A DNA stretch of 8,397 bases, taken from assembly GCA_023230325.1 (NCBI GenBank), contig JALNXN010000023.1:1-8397 (forward strand). The letters are read 5' to 3'. This stretch comes from an archaeon (GTDB lineage Archaea > Iainarchaeota > Iainarchaeia > Iainarchaeales > CSSED10-239). Numbering within the stretch: the stretch's first letter is position 1; every line of letters begins with the position of its first letter. This document shows, piece by piece, positions 1 to 6,352 of the stretch. The notes beneath the pieces were generated by a model that saw nothing but the letters and a program-made list of their open reading frames with translations, was not told the DNA's origin and did no database searches. A program made the position numbers and the translations under genes.

Positions 1-231
1 CCATTCAATATCTTTGCAACAGGAAATACTCTTTCTAAAAGTGAACTAAAAACATTAGCATACATCTCTTTAAACTCACCTGTTGAGCAAGCAAAGATCA
101 CAAGAAAAAGACCATTTGAAGACTTACAAATATTAAAAGATTTAGATTTAATTTCTGTAGAAAAAAAAGGCAGAAAAAATATTTTACACACAACTAAAAA
201 GTTTACTCTTTTGTTTAAAAAATCTAAATAA
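1..231 (+). CDS. scpB: ScpB-like segregation/condensation protein, C-terminal end (5' truncated by window)
   Basis: The open frame runs from base 1 to a TAA at 229-231 and gives 76 residues. They include LSKSELKTLAYISLNSPVEQ, followed by a segment ending in GRKNILHTTKKFTLLF. This matches the second winged-helix domain of ScpB proteins, where an 'LSKxELxTLAxIxxxxPV' helix is followed by 'GRxxxYxTTxxFLxxF' near the C-terminus. ScpB is the kleisin-associated subunit of the SMC condensin complex and acts on the nucleoid. The start and first winged helix lie outside the window, so length and operon partners (usually scpA or smc) cannot be judged. The identification rests on this C-terminal pattern alone. 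No T-rich terminator follows directly; the next gene begins 185 bp downstream with its own apparent promoter. Confidence 0.72.
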   Translation, partial: PFNIFATGNTLSKSELKTLAYISLNSPVEQAKITRKRPFEDLQILKDLDLISVEKKGRKNILHTTKKFTLLFKKSK

Positions 232-237
232 AATATA

Positions 238-245
238 TTTATATA
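238..245 (+). promoter_or_regulatory. Candidate TATA box upstream of the S16 protease gene
   Basis: TTTATATA at 238-245 matches the archaeal TATA consensus. Transcription would start near 268-272, giving a leader of about 145 nt that would contain the whole 29-nt tandem repeat. No better TATA-like element sits at the right distance from the ATG at 416. In such AT-rich DNA this is only moderately specific. Confidence 0.4.
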
Positions 246-291
246 CATTTTATTACATAAATATATGTAGATCTTAGAATATTAGGTTTAG

Positions 292-397
292 AAATCAATT
301 TTAGATTTTCAAATCAAAACAAATCAATTTTAGATTTTCAAATCAAAACAAATCAATTTTAGATTATTGCACTAAAATAAATCAATTTCAAAAATTT
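292..397. repeat. 29-nt tandem direct repeat, about 3.6 copies, upstream of the protease gene
   Basis: Units start at 292, 321, 350 and 379, an exact 29-nt period. Units 1 (292-320) and 2 (321-349) are identical. Unit 3 keeps the first ~16 nt and then diverges; unit 4 keeps only the first ~10 nt before running into the ribosome-binding region. The shared core is AAATCAATTTTAGATT. Units 1 and 2 also carry a small dyad, GATTTTCAAATC, at 304-315 and 333-344. There are no spacers between units, so this is not a CRISPR array. It could be an array of regulator sites in the promoter/leader or a replication-slippage product. Confidence 0.9.
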
Positions 398-403
398 TTA
401 AAA

Positions 404-408
404 AGGTG
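404..408 (+). promoter_or_regulatory. Ribosome binding site of the S16 protease gene
   Basis: AGGTG lies 7 nt before the ATG at 416 and is complementary to the CACCU in the 3' end of archaeal 16S rRNA. It supports 416 as the start and a leadered transcript, unlike the leaderless genes elsewhere in the window. Confidence 0.7.
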
Positions 409-415
409 TATTTGT

Positions 416-2713
416 ATGAACTATAAAAAAATATTAATAATTTTCTTAATTTTAGTATCAATAATTGGTTTTCTTCCCTTCACTTCTGCTTTAATTCCAA
501 ATGAGAGTATGAAGATTTTTGCTGTTAGTAATAATGAGGCAATGGCTGCAACCTTACACATCTCCATTGTTGAAGGGACAGGTAAAATTTTTTCCTCAAT
601 TGATGAGTCATTAGTTGGTAGTGCTACACAAGAGTCTGTAAAAAATGCTGTAAAAACAACGTATGATATTGTTGGAGATAAAATTAAAAACAAATACAAT
701 TTTACAATTGATATTGAATCAAATGCCTACAGTATTGATGGACCTTCTGCTGGGGGGGCAATTGCACTTTTGATGATCTCTATGTTTGAAGATGTTAACC
801 TTAGCCACGAAATAGGGATCACAGGATCAATTACAGCAGATGGAATGATTGGAGATGTAGGTGGAATTTACTTTAAAGCAAAAAAAGCATCAGAAGTTGG
901 TGTGAAATTATTTTTAATACCTGCAGGAAACAGAAAACAAGTTATCTCTGAAGAAGGAGAAATAAAGGATGTTGATCTAGTTGATTATGCTTACCAAAAT
1001 TGGGACATGAAGATTGTTGAAGTTAAAAATATTAAAGAAGTTATTAAATATTCAAGAATGGACTTTTCAGAAATTGATATTAATGCAACTAAGCCTGTAA
1101 CCAAAGACACTTTTGTTCCTAATAAAATAAAGTACTCTTCAGCAATCAAGCCCATGAAAAGTCTAGTAGACAAGTATATAGTTGACGCAAATACAGAAAT
1201 TAATAAAATAAAATATGGGATGGATAATAATTCAATTAAAGACTTTGGAATATTGCAAAGTCTATTAAGTGTTTTTGATTATGCAAGAGATGGGTTAGAG
1301 AGTGCAATTACCTATAATGAAAATAACTATCTATATTCTTCAGCAAACTCAGCATTTATAACTTTTGTAAACATAACCACAGTTAATGAGATTATTGCAA
1401 ACCCCTCTGTTCTTAGCCCAAACTCTACAGCTTTTGACTTAAGAGTTTTAGACTTAGAAAAAAAAATTAATCTTACAAAAAATAGATTAAAGTTATGTTC
1501 CTTAGATAATTTTGAATGGTGTATTGGGGCTAAGCAAAGGTTGACTTGGGCAGAAGACAAATTAGAGAAAATAAAATCTACAAATTATTCTTTACCAGGA
1601 AACAGTTTACTTAAAGTTTCAGATTATAGTTATGCTGTTGGTTGGGTAAACATTGCAAATGACTTTTTAAATATTGGGATTACAGATTCTGATCTGAAGT
1701 TTGTGGAATCAAGCCACTTTAGGGAACTAGCCCAAGAAAGTATTATCTCTGTGGAAAATGAACTAATACTTTTAAACAGTGACTTAAGCTCTGATGAAGA
1801 TTTTTTAAGAAGACTAAATGCTGCAAAAATGAATTTTAAAAGAGGATGGTATGTAACTTCTTTATATGATTCTGCAACAGCAATGTCTGTCTTAGTTTCT
1901 GATAATGAAAGTTACCAAGAATTGTTTAATGTGTCTTTTTTTGAAAAGAAATATAATAAGTTAGATAAAGTTTTAAGAAGTTCTTCAGGACTTAATTCTA
2001 AAAAAAATGTTTGGTCTAAATTGTATTTTGATCACTCAGTCTACTATTATACAGGATATCAATATTATAGAGATAAAGGAAATGAAGCAGAAGCAGACAG
2101 TTATTTAAGAACTGCAAATTCAATTGTAAATATTGCTTATTATTTGTATGAGGTTGAAGAAAAGGTAATCCCTTATTATGATGATGCAGACATTCAAGTT
2201 ATAATTGAAGATCTAAACAATAGTTCCCAAACAACAATAGAGGACAATTTAGATTATACTTCCCAAAATTATAATGATCCTTCTGTATATGTTTATTCTA
2301 AAGAAGGCAAACAAGACAACTCTTATCTATATGTTTTGGTTATTGGAATATTTATTATACTTATAACCTTTGCAATTGAATTTAATAACTTTAGAAAAAA
2401 GCACACCTCTCAAGGATTATTAAAACAAATATCTTATCTTGACGAGCAACTGTTGGAAGGAAAGATAAGTCCTTTTACATATAAGGAGATGAGAAGCAAA
2501 TACTTGGAAGAATTAAATTTAATTAAAGAGCAGGAAAACAAAAAACAGTTGCAGACTAAAAAAATAAAACATGAAGAGATCAGCTCTCAAAATCTAAATA
2601 TTAGTTTGGAAGAAAAAATAATTGATAAACAAATTGAAGAGTTAAAAAAGAGAAAAAAGGAACTTGGAAAGAAAAGCTCAAAGATTAAGAAAAAAGTTTC
2701 TAAAAAGAAATAG
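416..2713 (+). CDS. Membrane-anchored S16 (Lon-type) serine protease without ATPase domain, COG1750-like
   Basis: A 765-residue predicted extracytoplasmic protease. Residues 1-25 form a signal peptide (MNYKK, a hydrophobic stretch, then TSA). Residues ~35-210 are a Lon-type proteolytic domain. The Ser-Lys dyad is visible: Ser111 in DGPSAGGA and Lys154 in GDVGGIYFKAKKA, the positions of the Lon nucleophile and general base. There is no Walker A/B motif, so no AAA+ unfoldase is fused, as in the archaeal COG1750 family. Residues ~240-630 are a long, mostly helical region with many N-x-S/T sequons, consistent with exposure outside the cell. A single transmembrane helix lies at ~637-657. It is followed by a cytoplasmic tail whose ~672-700 (YLDEQLLEGKISPFTYKEMR) resembles a SHOCT-like oligomerisation helix pair, then a coiled coil and a Lys-rich end. 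Substrate is unknown; a quality-control or processing role at the cell surface is inference. The gene appears monocistronic, with an SD sequence before the start and a T-run terminator after the stop. Confidence 0.85.
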   Translation: MNYKKILIIFLILVSIIGFLPFTSALIPNESMKIFAVSNNEAMAATLHISIVEGTGKIFSSIDESLVGSATQESVKNAVKTTYDIVGDKIKNKYNFTIDIESNAYSIDGPSAGGAIALLMISMFEDVNLSHEIGITGSITADGMIGDVGGIYFKAKKASEVGVKLFLIPAGNRKQVISEEGEIKDVDLVDYAYQNWDMKIVEVKNIKEVIKYSRMDFSEIDINATKPVTKDTFVPNKIKYSSAIKPMKSLVDKYIVDANTEINKIKYGMDNNSIKDFGILQSLLSVFDYARDGLESAITYNENNYLYSSANSAFITFVNITTVNEIIANPSVLSPNSTAFDLRVLDLEKKINLTKNRLKLCSLDNFEWCIGAKQRLTWAEDKLEKIKSTNYSLPGNSLLKVSDYSYAVGWVNIANDFLNIGITDSDLKFVESSHFRELAQESIISVENELILLNSDLSSDEDFLRRLNAAKMNFKRGWYVTSLYDSATAMSVLVSDNESYQELFNVSFFEKKYNKLDKVLRSSSGLNSKKNVWSKLYFDHSVYYYTGYQYYRDKGNEAEADSYLRTANSIVNIAYYLYEVEEKVIPYYDDADIQVIIEDLNNSSQTTIEDNLDYTSQNYNDPSVYVYSKEGKQDNSYLYVLVIGIFIILITFAIEFNNFRKKHTSQGLLKQISYLDEQLLEGKISPFTYKEMRSKYLEELNLIKEQENKKQLQTKKIKHEEISSQNLNISLEEKIIDKQIEELKKRKKELGKKSSKIKKKVSKKK

Positions 2714-2748
2714 TTTCTTTTTACTTTTTTTCTGTTTTATTTTTTTTA
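2714..2748 (+). terminator. T-rich archaeal-type terminator after the protease gene
   Basis: Directly after the TAG stop come several runs of 4-8 T residues with only a few other bases and no hairpin. This is the usual form of an intrinsic archaeal terminator. Confidence 0.65.
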
Positions 2749-2877
2749 ATTATATGTAGTGTATATCTTTTTATTTTAAGGTGTATTTTAAATATAAAAA
2801 ATAAATTATATTTTGTATTACTCATGTGATTGTATTACTTACATCTTTTTTTAATGTTTTGAGGAATACAATATATT

Positions 2878-3055
2878 ATGAGTTAATTATCTAAATTAAA
2901 AAGAAATAACAAAACATATTATTATCTTGTAGAAAATATATTGGTATAATTAAGCCAACAGATAAAAAGTTATCTTTACTGTTATCTAAGTTTGAAAAAA
3001 AAATAGAATCAAATAAAAAAGAAATTCAAGAGTTTCTTTATCAAATTTTTGGAGA
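2878..3055 (+). pseudogene. Degraded N-terminal fragment of a Fic-type or transposase-like protein
   Basis: An ATG at 2878 opens a frame broken at codon 3 by TAA. Read through, it gives MS*LSKLKRNNKTYYYLVENI. The frame then ends at a second stop near 2950, and sense continues one frame over from about 2944 as GIIKPTDKKLSLLLSKFEKK and further, to a TGA at 3053-3055. The layout (short basic start, K-x-YYYLxEN hairpin, then 'IGxxKPTxKKLxxLxxxFEKKI') resembles the N-terminal region of archaeal Fic-domain proteins. A similar strand pair opens some IS1634-like transposases, so the family is uncertain. At least one nonsense change and one frameshift, plus the missing remainder, make this a dead remnant. 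The catalytic Fic motif (HxFxxGNGR) is not found nearby. Confidence 0.45.
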
Positions 3056-3160
3056 ATGAAATATACTTTAACAAATAATGATTTAGAAGTAGAGATTATT
3101 GCTTTTGTTCTTAATATATTTGATCATAAAGTATATAACAAAATTCATAAATATAAATAT
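3056..3160. other. Gap between the Fic-like remnant and the trm5 stop; no gene supported
   Basis: A 63-codon plus-strand frame starts at 3056, its ATG overlapping the remnant's TGA, but its second half runs into the 3' end of trm5 on the opposite strand. Codons up to about 3150 (MKYTLTNNDLEVEIIAFVLN) look protein-like and could be more decayed sequence of the upstream remnant. No ribosome-binding site or family match is visible. No clear T-run terminator serves trm5 here. Confidence 0.35.
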
Positions 3161-4213
3161 TCATTTTTTACAAACCATAATATCCATTACAATTTGGACA
3201 ACAGCAGGAGAAAAACTTCTAATTACTTGTTTATTTATAATTTTTAATTTTACTTTATTTTCTTTTTCTTTTTCTTTTAATATCTTTTCAATTTTTTCAA
3301 ACGGGTTGTTTTTGGAAACAAAATTATAAGTATGAATTATTCCTTTATCTTTACAAGAATAGATTGCAGAATCTAAAAACATCTCTGCAGATTTTGGAAG
3401 AGGCATTGGAATTCTATCAAAGTAATCTTTATATTTTTTAGAAACTTTTTTAACATCTCCTAAGACTGGAATAACCTTTCCTTCTAACTTATTTAATTTA
3501 ATATTCTCTATTAGGTATTTTACACCTGTTGGGTTAAGTTCAATTGCAACAACTTCTTTTGGTTTTGCTAACTTTGCAATTCCAATTGCAAAAGGTCCAA
3601 CTCCTGCAAAAAACACACCAACCACTTCATTTTCTTTAACAAGTTTTGCTATCCTTTTTCTTTCAGTTGCAAGTCTTGTTGAGTAGAATACCTCTTCAAC
3701 ATTTGTTTTTAGTTTACAACCATTCTCTGTAATTATTGTTTCCTTTCTGTTCTCTCCAGCAATCCAGTCAAGGTCCTGTGTTCTAAACTCCCCATGGTGT
3801 TCTTTTGCTTTGTTAAGTACCACTTTTATGTGTGGGTTTACTTTTTTAAGAGCAGTTTCTAAATGTTTTGAGTAGTTTTTAATAACCTCTTGGTTTTCTA
3901 TATTAATAATTACAATATCTCCTACTATATCATAGGAGTTTGGTATTTGTTTTAATTCTTGTTCTTTTAGTCCTTCTTTTTTAAGAAATTCTTTAAAAGA
4001 AAGTCCATGTTCTTTTTGTTTAGTTGGGTTTTCTAATTCTACTATTTTATAATCTTCTAGAGACTTTGTTATTTTTTTAATAGGTATAATTACTTGTTCT
4101 TTTTTGTTTGTAATTTTATAATTAGAATTAAAATTATTTTCATTTTTAATTAAAGAAATTAGTTCTTGTGCTTTTTCTTTAGGTATTTTTACACCAATTA
4201 TGTTTGTGTTCAT
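3161..4213 (-). CDS. trm5: tRNA (guanine(37)-N1)-methyltransferase, archaeal Trm5 type
   Basis: A 350-residue class I SAM-dependent methyltransferase that makes m1G37 next to the anticodon and so prevents +1 frameshifting. Residues ~1-60 match the small N-terminal D1 domain. Residues ~90-180 are the D2 linker domain, including HHGEFRTQDLDWIAGENR. The catalytic Rossmann domain follows, with FYSTRLATERKRI at 177-188, the SAM-binding loop FFAGVGPFAIG at 201-211, the ribose-binding acidic end of strand 2 in VAIELNP (222-228), and DRIPMPLPKSAEMFLDSAI at 266-284. The MPLPK segment stands where other Trm5 proteins have an Asn-containing N-L/P-P motif; MPLPK forms, as I recall, occur in some archaeal Trm5 subgroups. 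Length and domain order are complete. A TATA box ~25-30 nt upstream indicates a leaderless mRNA starting at or just before the ATG at 4213. The gene is transcribed alone against its neighbours and is probably essential. Confidence 0.93.
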   Translation of the reverse strand: MNTNIIGVKIPKEKAQELISLIKNENNFNSNYKITNKKEQVIIPIKKITKSLEDYKIVELENPTKQKEHGLSFKEFLKKEGLKEQELKQIPNSYDIVGDIVIINIENQEVIKNYSKHLETALKKVNPHIKVVLNKAKEHHGEFRTQDLDWIAGENRKETIITENGCKLKTNVEEVFYSTRLATERKRIAKLVKENEVVGVFFAGVGPFAIGIAKLAKPKEVVAIELNPTGVKYLIENIKLNKLEGKVIPVLGDVKKVSKKYKDYFDRIPMPLPKSAEMFLDSAIYSCKDKGIIHTYNFVSKNNPFEKIEKILKEKEKENKVKLKIINKQVIRSFSPAVVQIVMDIMVCKK

Positions 4214-4237
4214 ATATATTTTAAAGGTTAGAAAACA

Positions 4238-4247
4238 ATTTAAATAC
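4238..4247 (-). promoter_or_regulatory. TATA box of trm5 (leaderless promoter)
   Basis: Read on the minus strand the sequence is GTATTTAAAT, centred about 30 nt before the trm5 ATG at 4213. An archaeal start 25-27 nt downstream of a TATA box falls within a few bases of the start codon, so the mRNA should have almost no leader. No SD-like motif is present at the right spacing, which agrees. Confidence 0.6.
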
Positions 4248-4368
4248 TAAGTAAATTTTTAAAACCTGGAGTCCATTCATCAGTAAGCATTAATACCACG
4301 TCTACTGAATTTATTACATATGGAAATTTTAGACTTATGAGGTTAACTCTACTTTTCCATAAAATCCT
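4240..4368 (-). other. Short unassigned minus-strand open frame, possible gene remnant
   Basis: From after a stop (4369-4371, minus) to TAA at 4240-4242 there are 42 open codons, including KFPYVINSVDVVLMLTDEWT then PGFKNLL. The local base composition is richer in G and C than the surrounding spacer, and the peptide looks protein-like. The 'DVVLMLTDEW' strand recalls the 'DALVxxTEWxEF' strand of UDP-sugar dehydrogenases, but the match is short and may be chance. No convincing start codon or SD is visible. Its end overlaps the trm5 promoter, so it is more likely a decayed 3' piece of a former upstream gene than a working one. Confidence 0.25.
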
Positions 4369-4377
4369 TTAGGGTAA

Positions 4378-4566
4378 TATAAAAGAATTATTAAAAGAAT
4401 TAATAGAGAAGGAATTACAATTATAATTGTTGAACAAAATGCAAAGCAAGCAGCAGAAATTTCAGATATAATTTATGTTTTAGAAGATGGAAAAGTTGCC
4501 TTAAAGGGGGACAAATCCATCCTTAAAGATAAAAGAATAAAAGATGTTTATTTTGGTGGAAGATAA
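4378..4566 (+). pseudogene. 3' remnant of a LivF-like ABC transporter ATPase
   Basis: The frame opens after a TAA at 4375-4377 and runs to TAA at 4564-4566. It contains INREGITIIIVEQNAKQAAE, then ISDIIYVLEDGKVALKGDKS and a final VYFGGR. This is the C-terminal end of branched-chain amino acid-type ABC ATPases (LivF): the 'T-I-x-x-VEQN' strand with Gln at the H-loop position, 'A..ISD..YVLE.G.....G', and a closing 'V...YFGG'. An intact LivF is about 235 residues, so the Walker A, signature and Walker B parts are gone. No start codon or SD precedes it, and no permease or binding-protein gene is nearby. I read it as a gene fragment left by deletion or rearrangement. Confidence 0.75.
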
Positions 4567-4570
4567 ATCT

Positions 4571-4594
4571 AGTTTATTTTTTTGTTTTATTTTA
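4571..4594 (+). terminator. T-run terminator after the LivF-like remnant
   Basis: Runs of 7, 4 and 4 T residues follow the LivF-like stop codon with no hairpin. This probably is the original terminator of the decayed transporter operon. It may now shield the AbiE operon from upstream read-through. Confidence 0.45.
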
Positions 4595-4799
4595 AGTCAT
4601 AATTTAATTTTTATTTAGCTTATGTTTTCAAGGTATACTTTTACGATATTTAATTTTTTTAAATTATAAAAAAAGTTAATGCTGAGATTTCGTGTTTTTA
4701 GCAAAAATTACTTTTTTTGGTGTTAACTAAAATTATTTTGTTTGTTTTTATATAATTGTTAATCGCTTCTTATACTTCACCAATACTCATGTATTTTAA
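4595..4799. other. AT-rich spacer without recognised gene
   Basis: No frame in this stretch looks coding. An A/T dyad (ATTTAA, five T, TTAAAT, about 4651-4667) and a TATA-like TTTATATA near 4747-4754 are present, but both are easily produced by chance here. The nearer TATA box at 4873-4880 fits the downstream gene better. Confidence 0.4.
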
Positions 4800-4823
4800 A
4801 AATTAGCATTATTTCCCTAATTT
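4800..4823. promoter_or_regulatory. Distal inverted repeat upstream of AbiE module 1
   Basis: AAATTAG (4800-4806) and CTAATTT (4817-4823) form perfect 7-bp arms around a 10-nt spacer. The centre is 32 bp upstream of the next inverted repeat's centre, about three helical turns. Characterised bacterial AbiEi repressors bind two inverted repeats in their promoter, so this may be the second operator. The arms are AT-rich and the call is weak on its own. Confidence 0.3.
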
Positions 4824-4832
4824 ATTGCCATG

Positions 4833-4854
4833 AACTATACTGTTGTGTATAGTT
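4833..4854. promoter_or_regulatory. Inverted repeat, candidate AbiEi operator of module 1
   Basis: AACTATAC (4833-4840) and GTATAGTT (4847-4854) are perfect 8-bp arms around the 6-nt spacer TGTTGT. The dyad ends 18 nt before the TATA box at 4873. AbiEi-type antitoxins are known to repress their own operons by binding inverted repeats; linking this dyad to the gene just downstream is inference from position and symmetry. If translation began at the ATG at 4830, the dyad would lie inside the coding region, which is another reason to prefer the start at 4902. Confidence 0.5.
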
Positions 4855-4872
4855 TAACTACAAATAATAGGA

Positions 4873-4880
4873 TTTATATA
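4873..4880 (+). promoter_or_regulatory. TATA box of AbiE module 1 (leaderless promoter)
   Basis: TTTATATA lies 22-29 nt before the ATG at 4902, the spacing expected for a leaderless archaeal transcript. This matches the arrangement in module 2 and decides the choice of start codon for the first AbiEi. Confidence 0.6.
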
Positions 4881-4901
4881 TTTTTCCTTTCTTATATTTA
4901 T

Positions 4902-5585
4902 ATGATTTTAGAAAAATTAAAACAACTTCCTTTTTTTACAAATAAAGATTTAAAATTTTATTATAATATAAAATATCCTGAAGTTTATATTCAAAGATTT
5001 AAAAATAAAAATAAGATTTTAACTATAGAAAAGGGCAAATATACTTTACAAGATGATTCTTTGATTTATTCAACAGTAATTATAATTCCTTCTTATCTTT
5101 CTTTTTTATCTGCTTTAAATTTTTATGGACTATCAACGCAGATTCCTATCAAACACACTGTTGCAATTAAACATAGTAAAAAAAATTTAAAAAATATAAA
5201 ATTTATAAGAATAAATTCTAAATATTTCTTTGGTTATTTAAAAATTAAATATGGTGATTTTGATTTATTTATAGCTAGTAAAGAAAAATTATTATTAGAT
5301 TGTTTATTATATCAAAATCAAATACAAGTAAGTGATCTTTTCAATTTGCTTAAATCTAATTTAGATAAAAAAAAGATTGTTGATTATCTTTCAAGAATAA
5401 ATAATGTTAGTTTAATTAAAAGAGTTGGATATTTATTAGAACTTGTTGGAATAGATATTTATAAATTTTTTAAAAATAAAATAAATAATAACAAATCTTA
5501 TATCAAACTAAATAAAAATCTTAATAAAACAAATAAAAATAGTGTGAAATGGAAATTAAATATTAATGAAGTGATTGATTTATGA
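4902..5585 (+). CDS. abiEi: AbiEi-family antitoxin / transcriptional repressor, module 1
   Basis: Started at 4902 (MILEKLKQLPFFTNKDLKFY) the protein is 227 residues, the same length as the AbiEi of module 2, and its N-termini align (LxKLxxxPxFTxKDL). A frame extending to an ATG at 4830 would add 24 poorly conserved residues across the promoter elements, so I reject it. Residues 1-55 look like the winged-helix N-terminal domain of AbiEi antitoxins. The C-terminal domain carries IIPSYLSFLSALNFYGL, KYFFGY, EKLLLDCLL, INNVSLIKRVGYLLE and a final KWKL, nearly all shared with module 2. AbiEi represses its own operon and neutralises the AbiEii toxin; in studied cases (type IV) this is without a stable toxin complex. 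Its TGA overlaps the toxin ATG in ATGA, so the two are co-translated. The gene is extremely A/T- and Lys/Asn/Ile-rich compared with trm5. Confidence 0.82.
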   Translation: MILEKLKQLPFFTNKDLKFYYNIKYPEVYIQRFKNKNKILTIEKGKYTLQDDSLIYSTVIIIPSYLSFLSALNFYGLSTQIPIKHTVAIKHSKKNLKNIKFIRINSKYFFGYLKIKYGDFDLFIASKEKLLLDCLLYQNQIQVSDLFNLLKSNLDKKKIVDYLSRINNVSLIKRVGYLLELVGIDIYKFFKNKINNNKSYIKLNKNLNKTNKNSVKWKLNINEVIDL

Positions 5586-6352
5586 TAACATTAGATGAAT
5601 TAAAAAAAAATAAATATTTATTAAACTTAAATTTAGGTCAAATAGAAAAAAATTATATTCACATTATGGTTTTATTTGTGATTTCAAAATTATTTCCTAA
5701 TAAATTAATATTTAAAGGTGGAACCTGTATGATGGTTTGTTATAATTTAGATAGATTTTCAGAAGATTTAGATTTTGATTTAGTAGAAGATTTAGACCTA
5801 GAATCTGTATTGTCTAAAATTAAATTATTTCTTAAAAAATATGATATAATTATTGATTATAAAATAACAATTAAGAAATATGAAGATTGTTTAATCTATT
5901 TTTATGGTCCATTATATAAAAATAATCCTAATAATAATACAAGGTGTAAAATTAAATTAGATTTTTCAAGAAGAAATGATTATTCTAAGAATTTAGAGAT
6001 TGTAAAAGTAAATCATATTTATAATGAAATACCTGTTTTTTATATTAAAGCATTATCTCTTGATGAAATATTTTCAGAAAAAATAAGAGCAATTATTGAA
6101 AGAAATAAAGCAAGGGATTTATATGATTTACAATATTTAATAAATAGAAAAGTAAATTTAGATTTAAATTTAATAAATAAAAAGTTATCTTTAAATGATA
6201 GAAAATTTAATTTAAAAGAATTTATATCTGCTATTGATAATAAAAAAGAAATATGGGATAAAGAAATGAAAAATTTATTAAAAGTTTACCCTTCCTTTAA
6301 AGAAATTTCAAAAGAAGTTATAGATTTTGTTAAAAATAATATAAAAGATTAA
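5582..6352 (+). CDS. abiEii: AbiEii-family nucleotidyltransferase toxin, module 1
   Basis: 256 residues of the DUF1814/COG2253 nucleotidyltransferase family. Family motifs are visible: FKGGT at 44-48 (the GG[ST] phosphate-binding turn), DRFSEDLDF at 57-65 with the metal-binding pair Asp62/Asp64, the strand KIKLDFSRR in mid-protein, and EKIRAIIERNKARDLYDL at 166-183 (Lys167, Arg169, Arg178-Asp179, Asp182). All expected catalytic residues are present, so the enzyme should be active. Family toxins use NTPs, and some relatives (MenT) add nucleotides to tRNA acceptor ends; the target here is unknown. When the antitoxin is lost or a virus infects, growth arrest would follow. Translation is coupled to the antitoxin by an ATGA overlap with only a weak GTGAT SD at 5571. 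The last ~18 codons are nearly identical in DNA to those of the module 2 toxin although the rest is diverged. Confidence 0.88.
   Translation: MITLDELKKNKYLLNLNLGQIEKNYIHIMVLFVISKLFPNKLIFKGGTCMMVCYNLDRFSEDLDFDLVEDLDLESVLSKIKLFLKKYDIIIDYKITIKKYEDCLIYFYGPLYKNNPNNNTRCKIKLDFSRRNDYSKNLEIVKVNHIYNEIPVFYIKALSLDEIFSEKIRAIIERNKARDLYDLQYLINRKVNLDLNLINKKLSLNDRKFNLKEFISAIDNKKEIWDKEMKNLLKVYPSFKEISKEVIDFVKNNIKD

Noticed and set aside
292..397. Possible CRISPR array
   Set aside because: The 29-nt units are directly adjacent with no unique spacers, later units decay, and no cas gene is present.
421..1560. Minus-strand open frames of 60-92 codons inside the protease gene
   Set aside because: They are shadows of a strongly supported S16 protease reading frame and have no family features.
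3056..3247. 63-aa plus-strand open frame as a gene
   Set aside because: Its second half is antisense to the conserved C-terminus of Trm5, and it has no ribosome-binding site or recognisable family.
4651..4667. ATTTAA-T5-TTAAAT dyad as a regulatory hairpin
   Set aside because: It is composed only of A and T in a region where such symmetry is expected by chance.
4830..4901. 24-residue N-terminal extension of the first AbiEi
   Set aside because: It covers a perfect inverted repeat and a TATA box, is not matched in the paralogue, and the shorter form has the same length as the paralogue.
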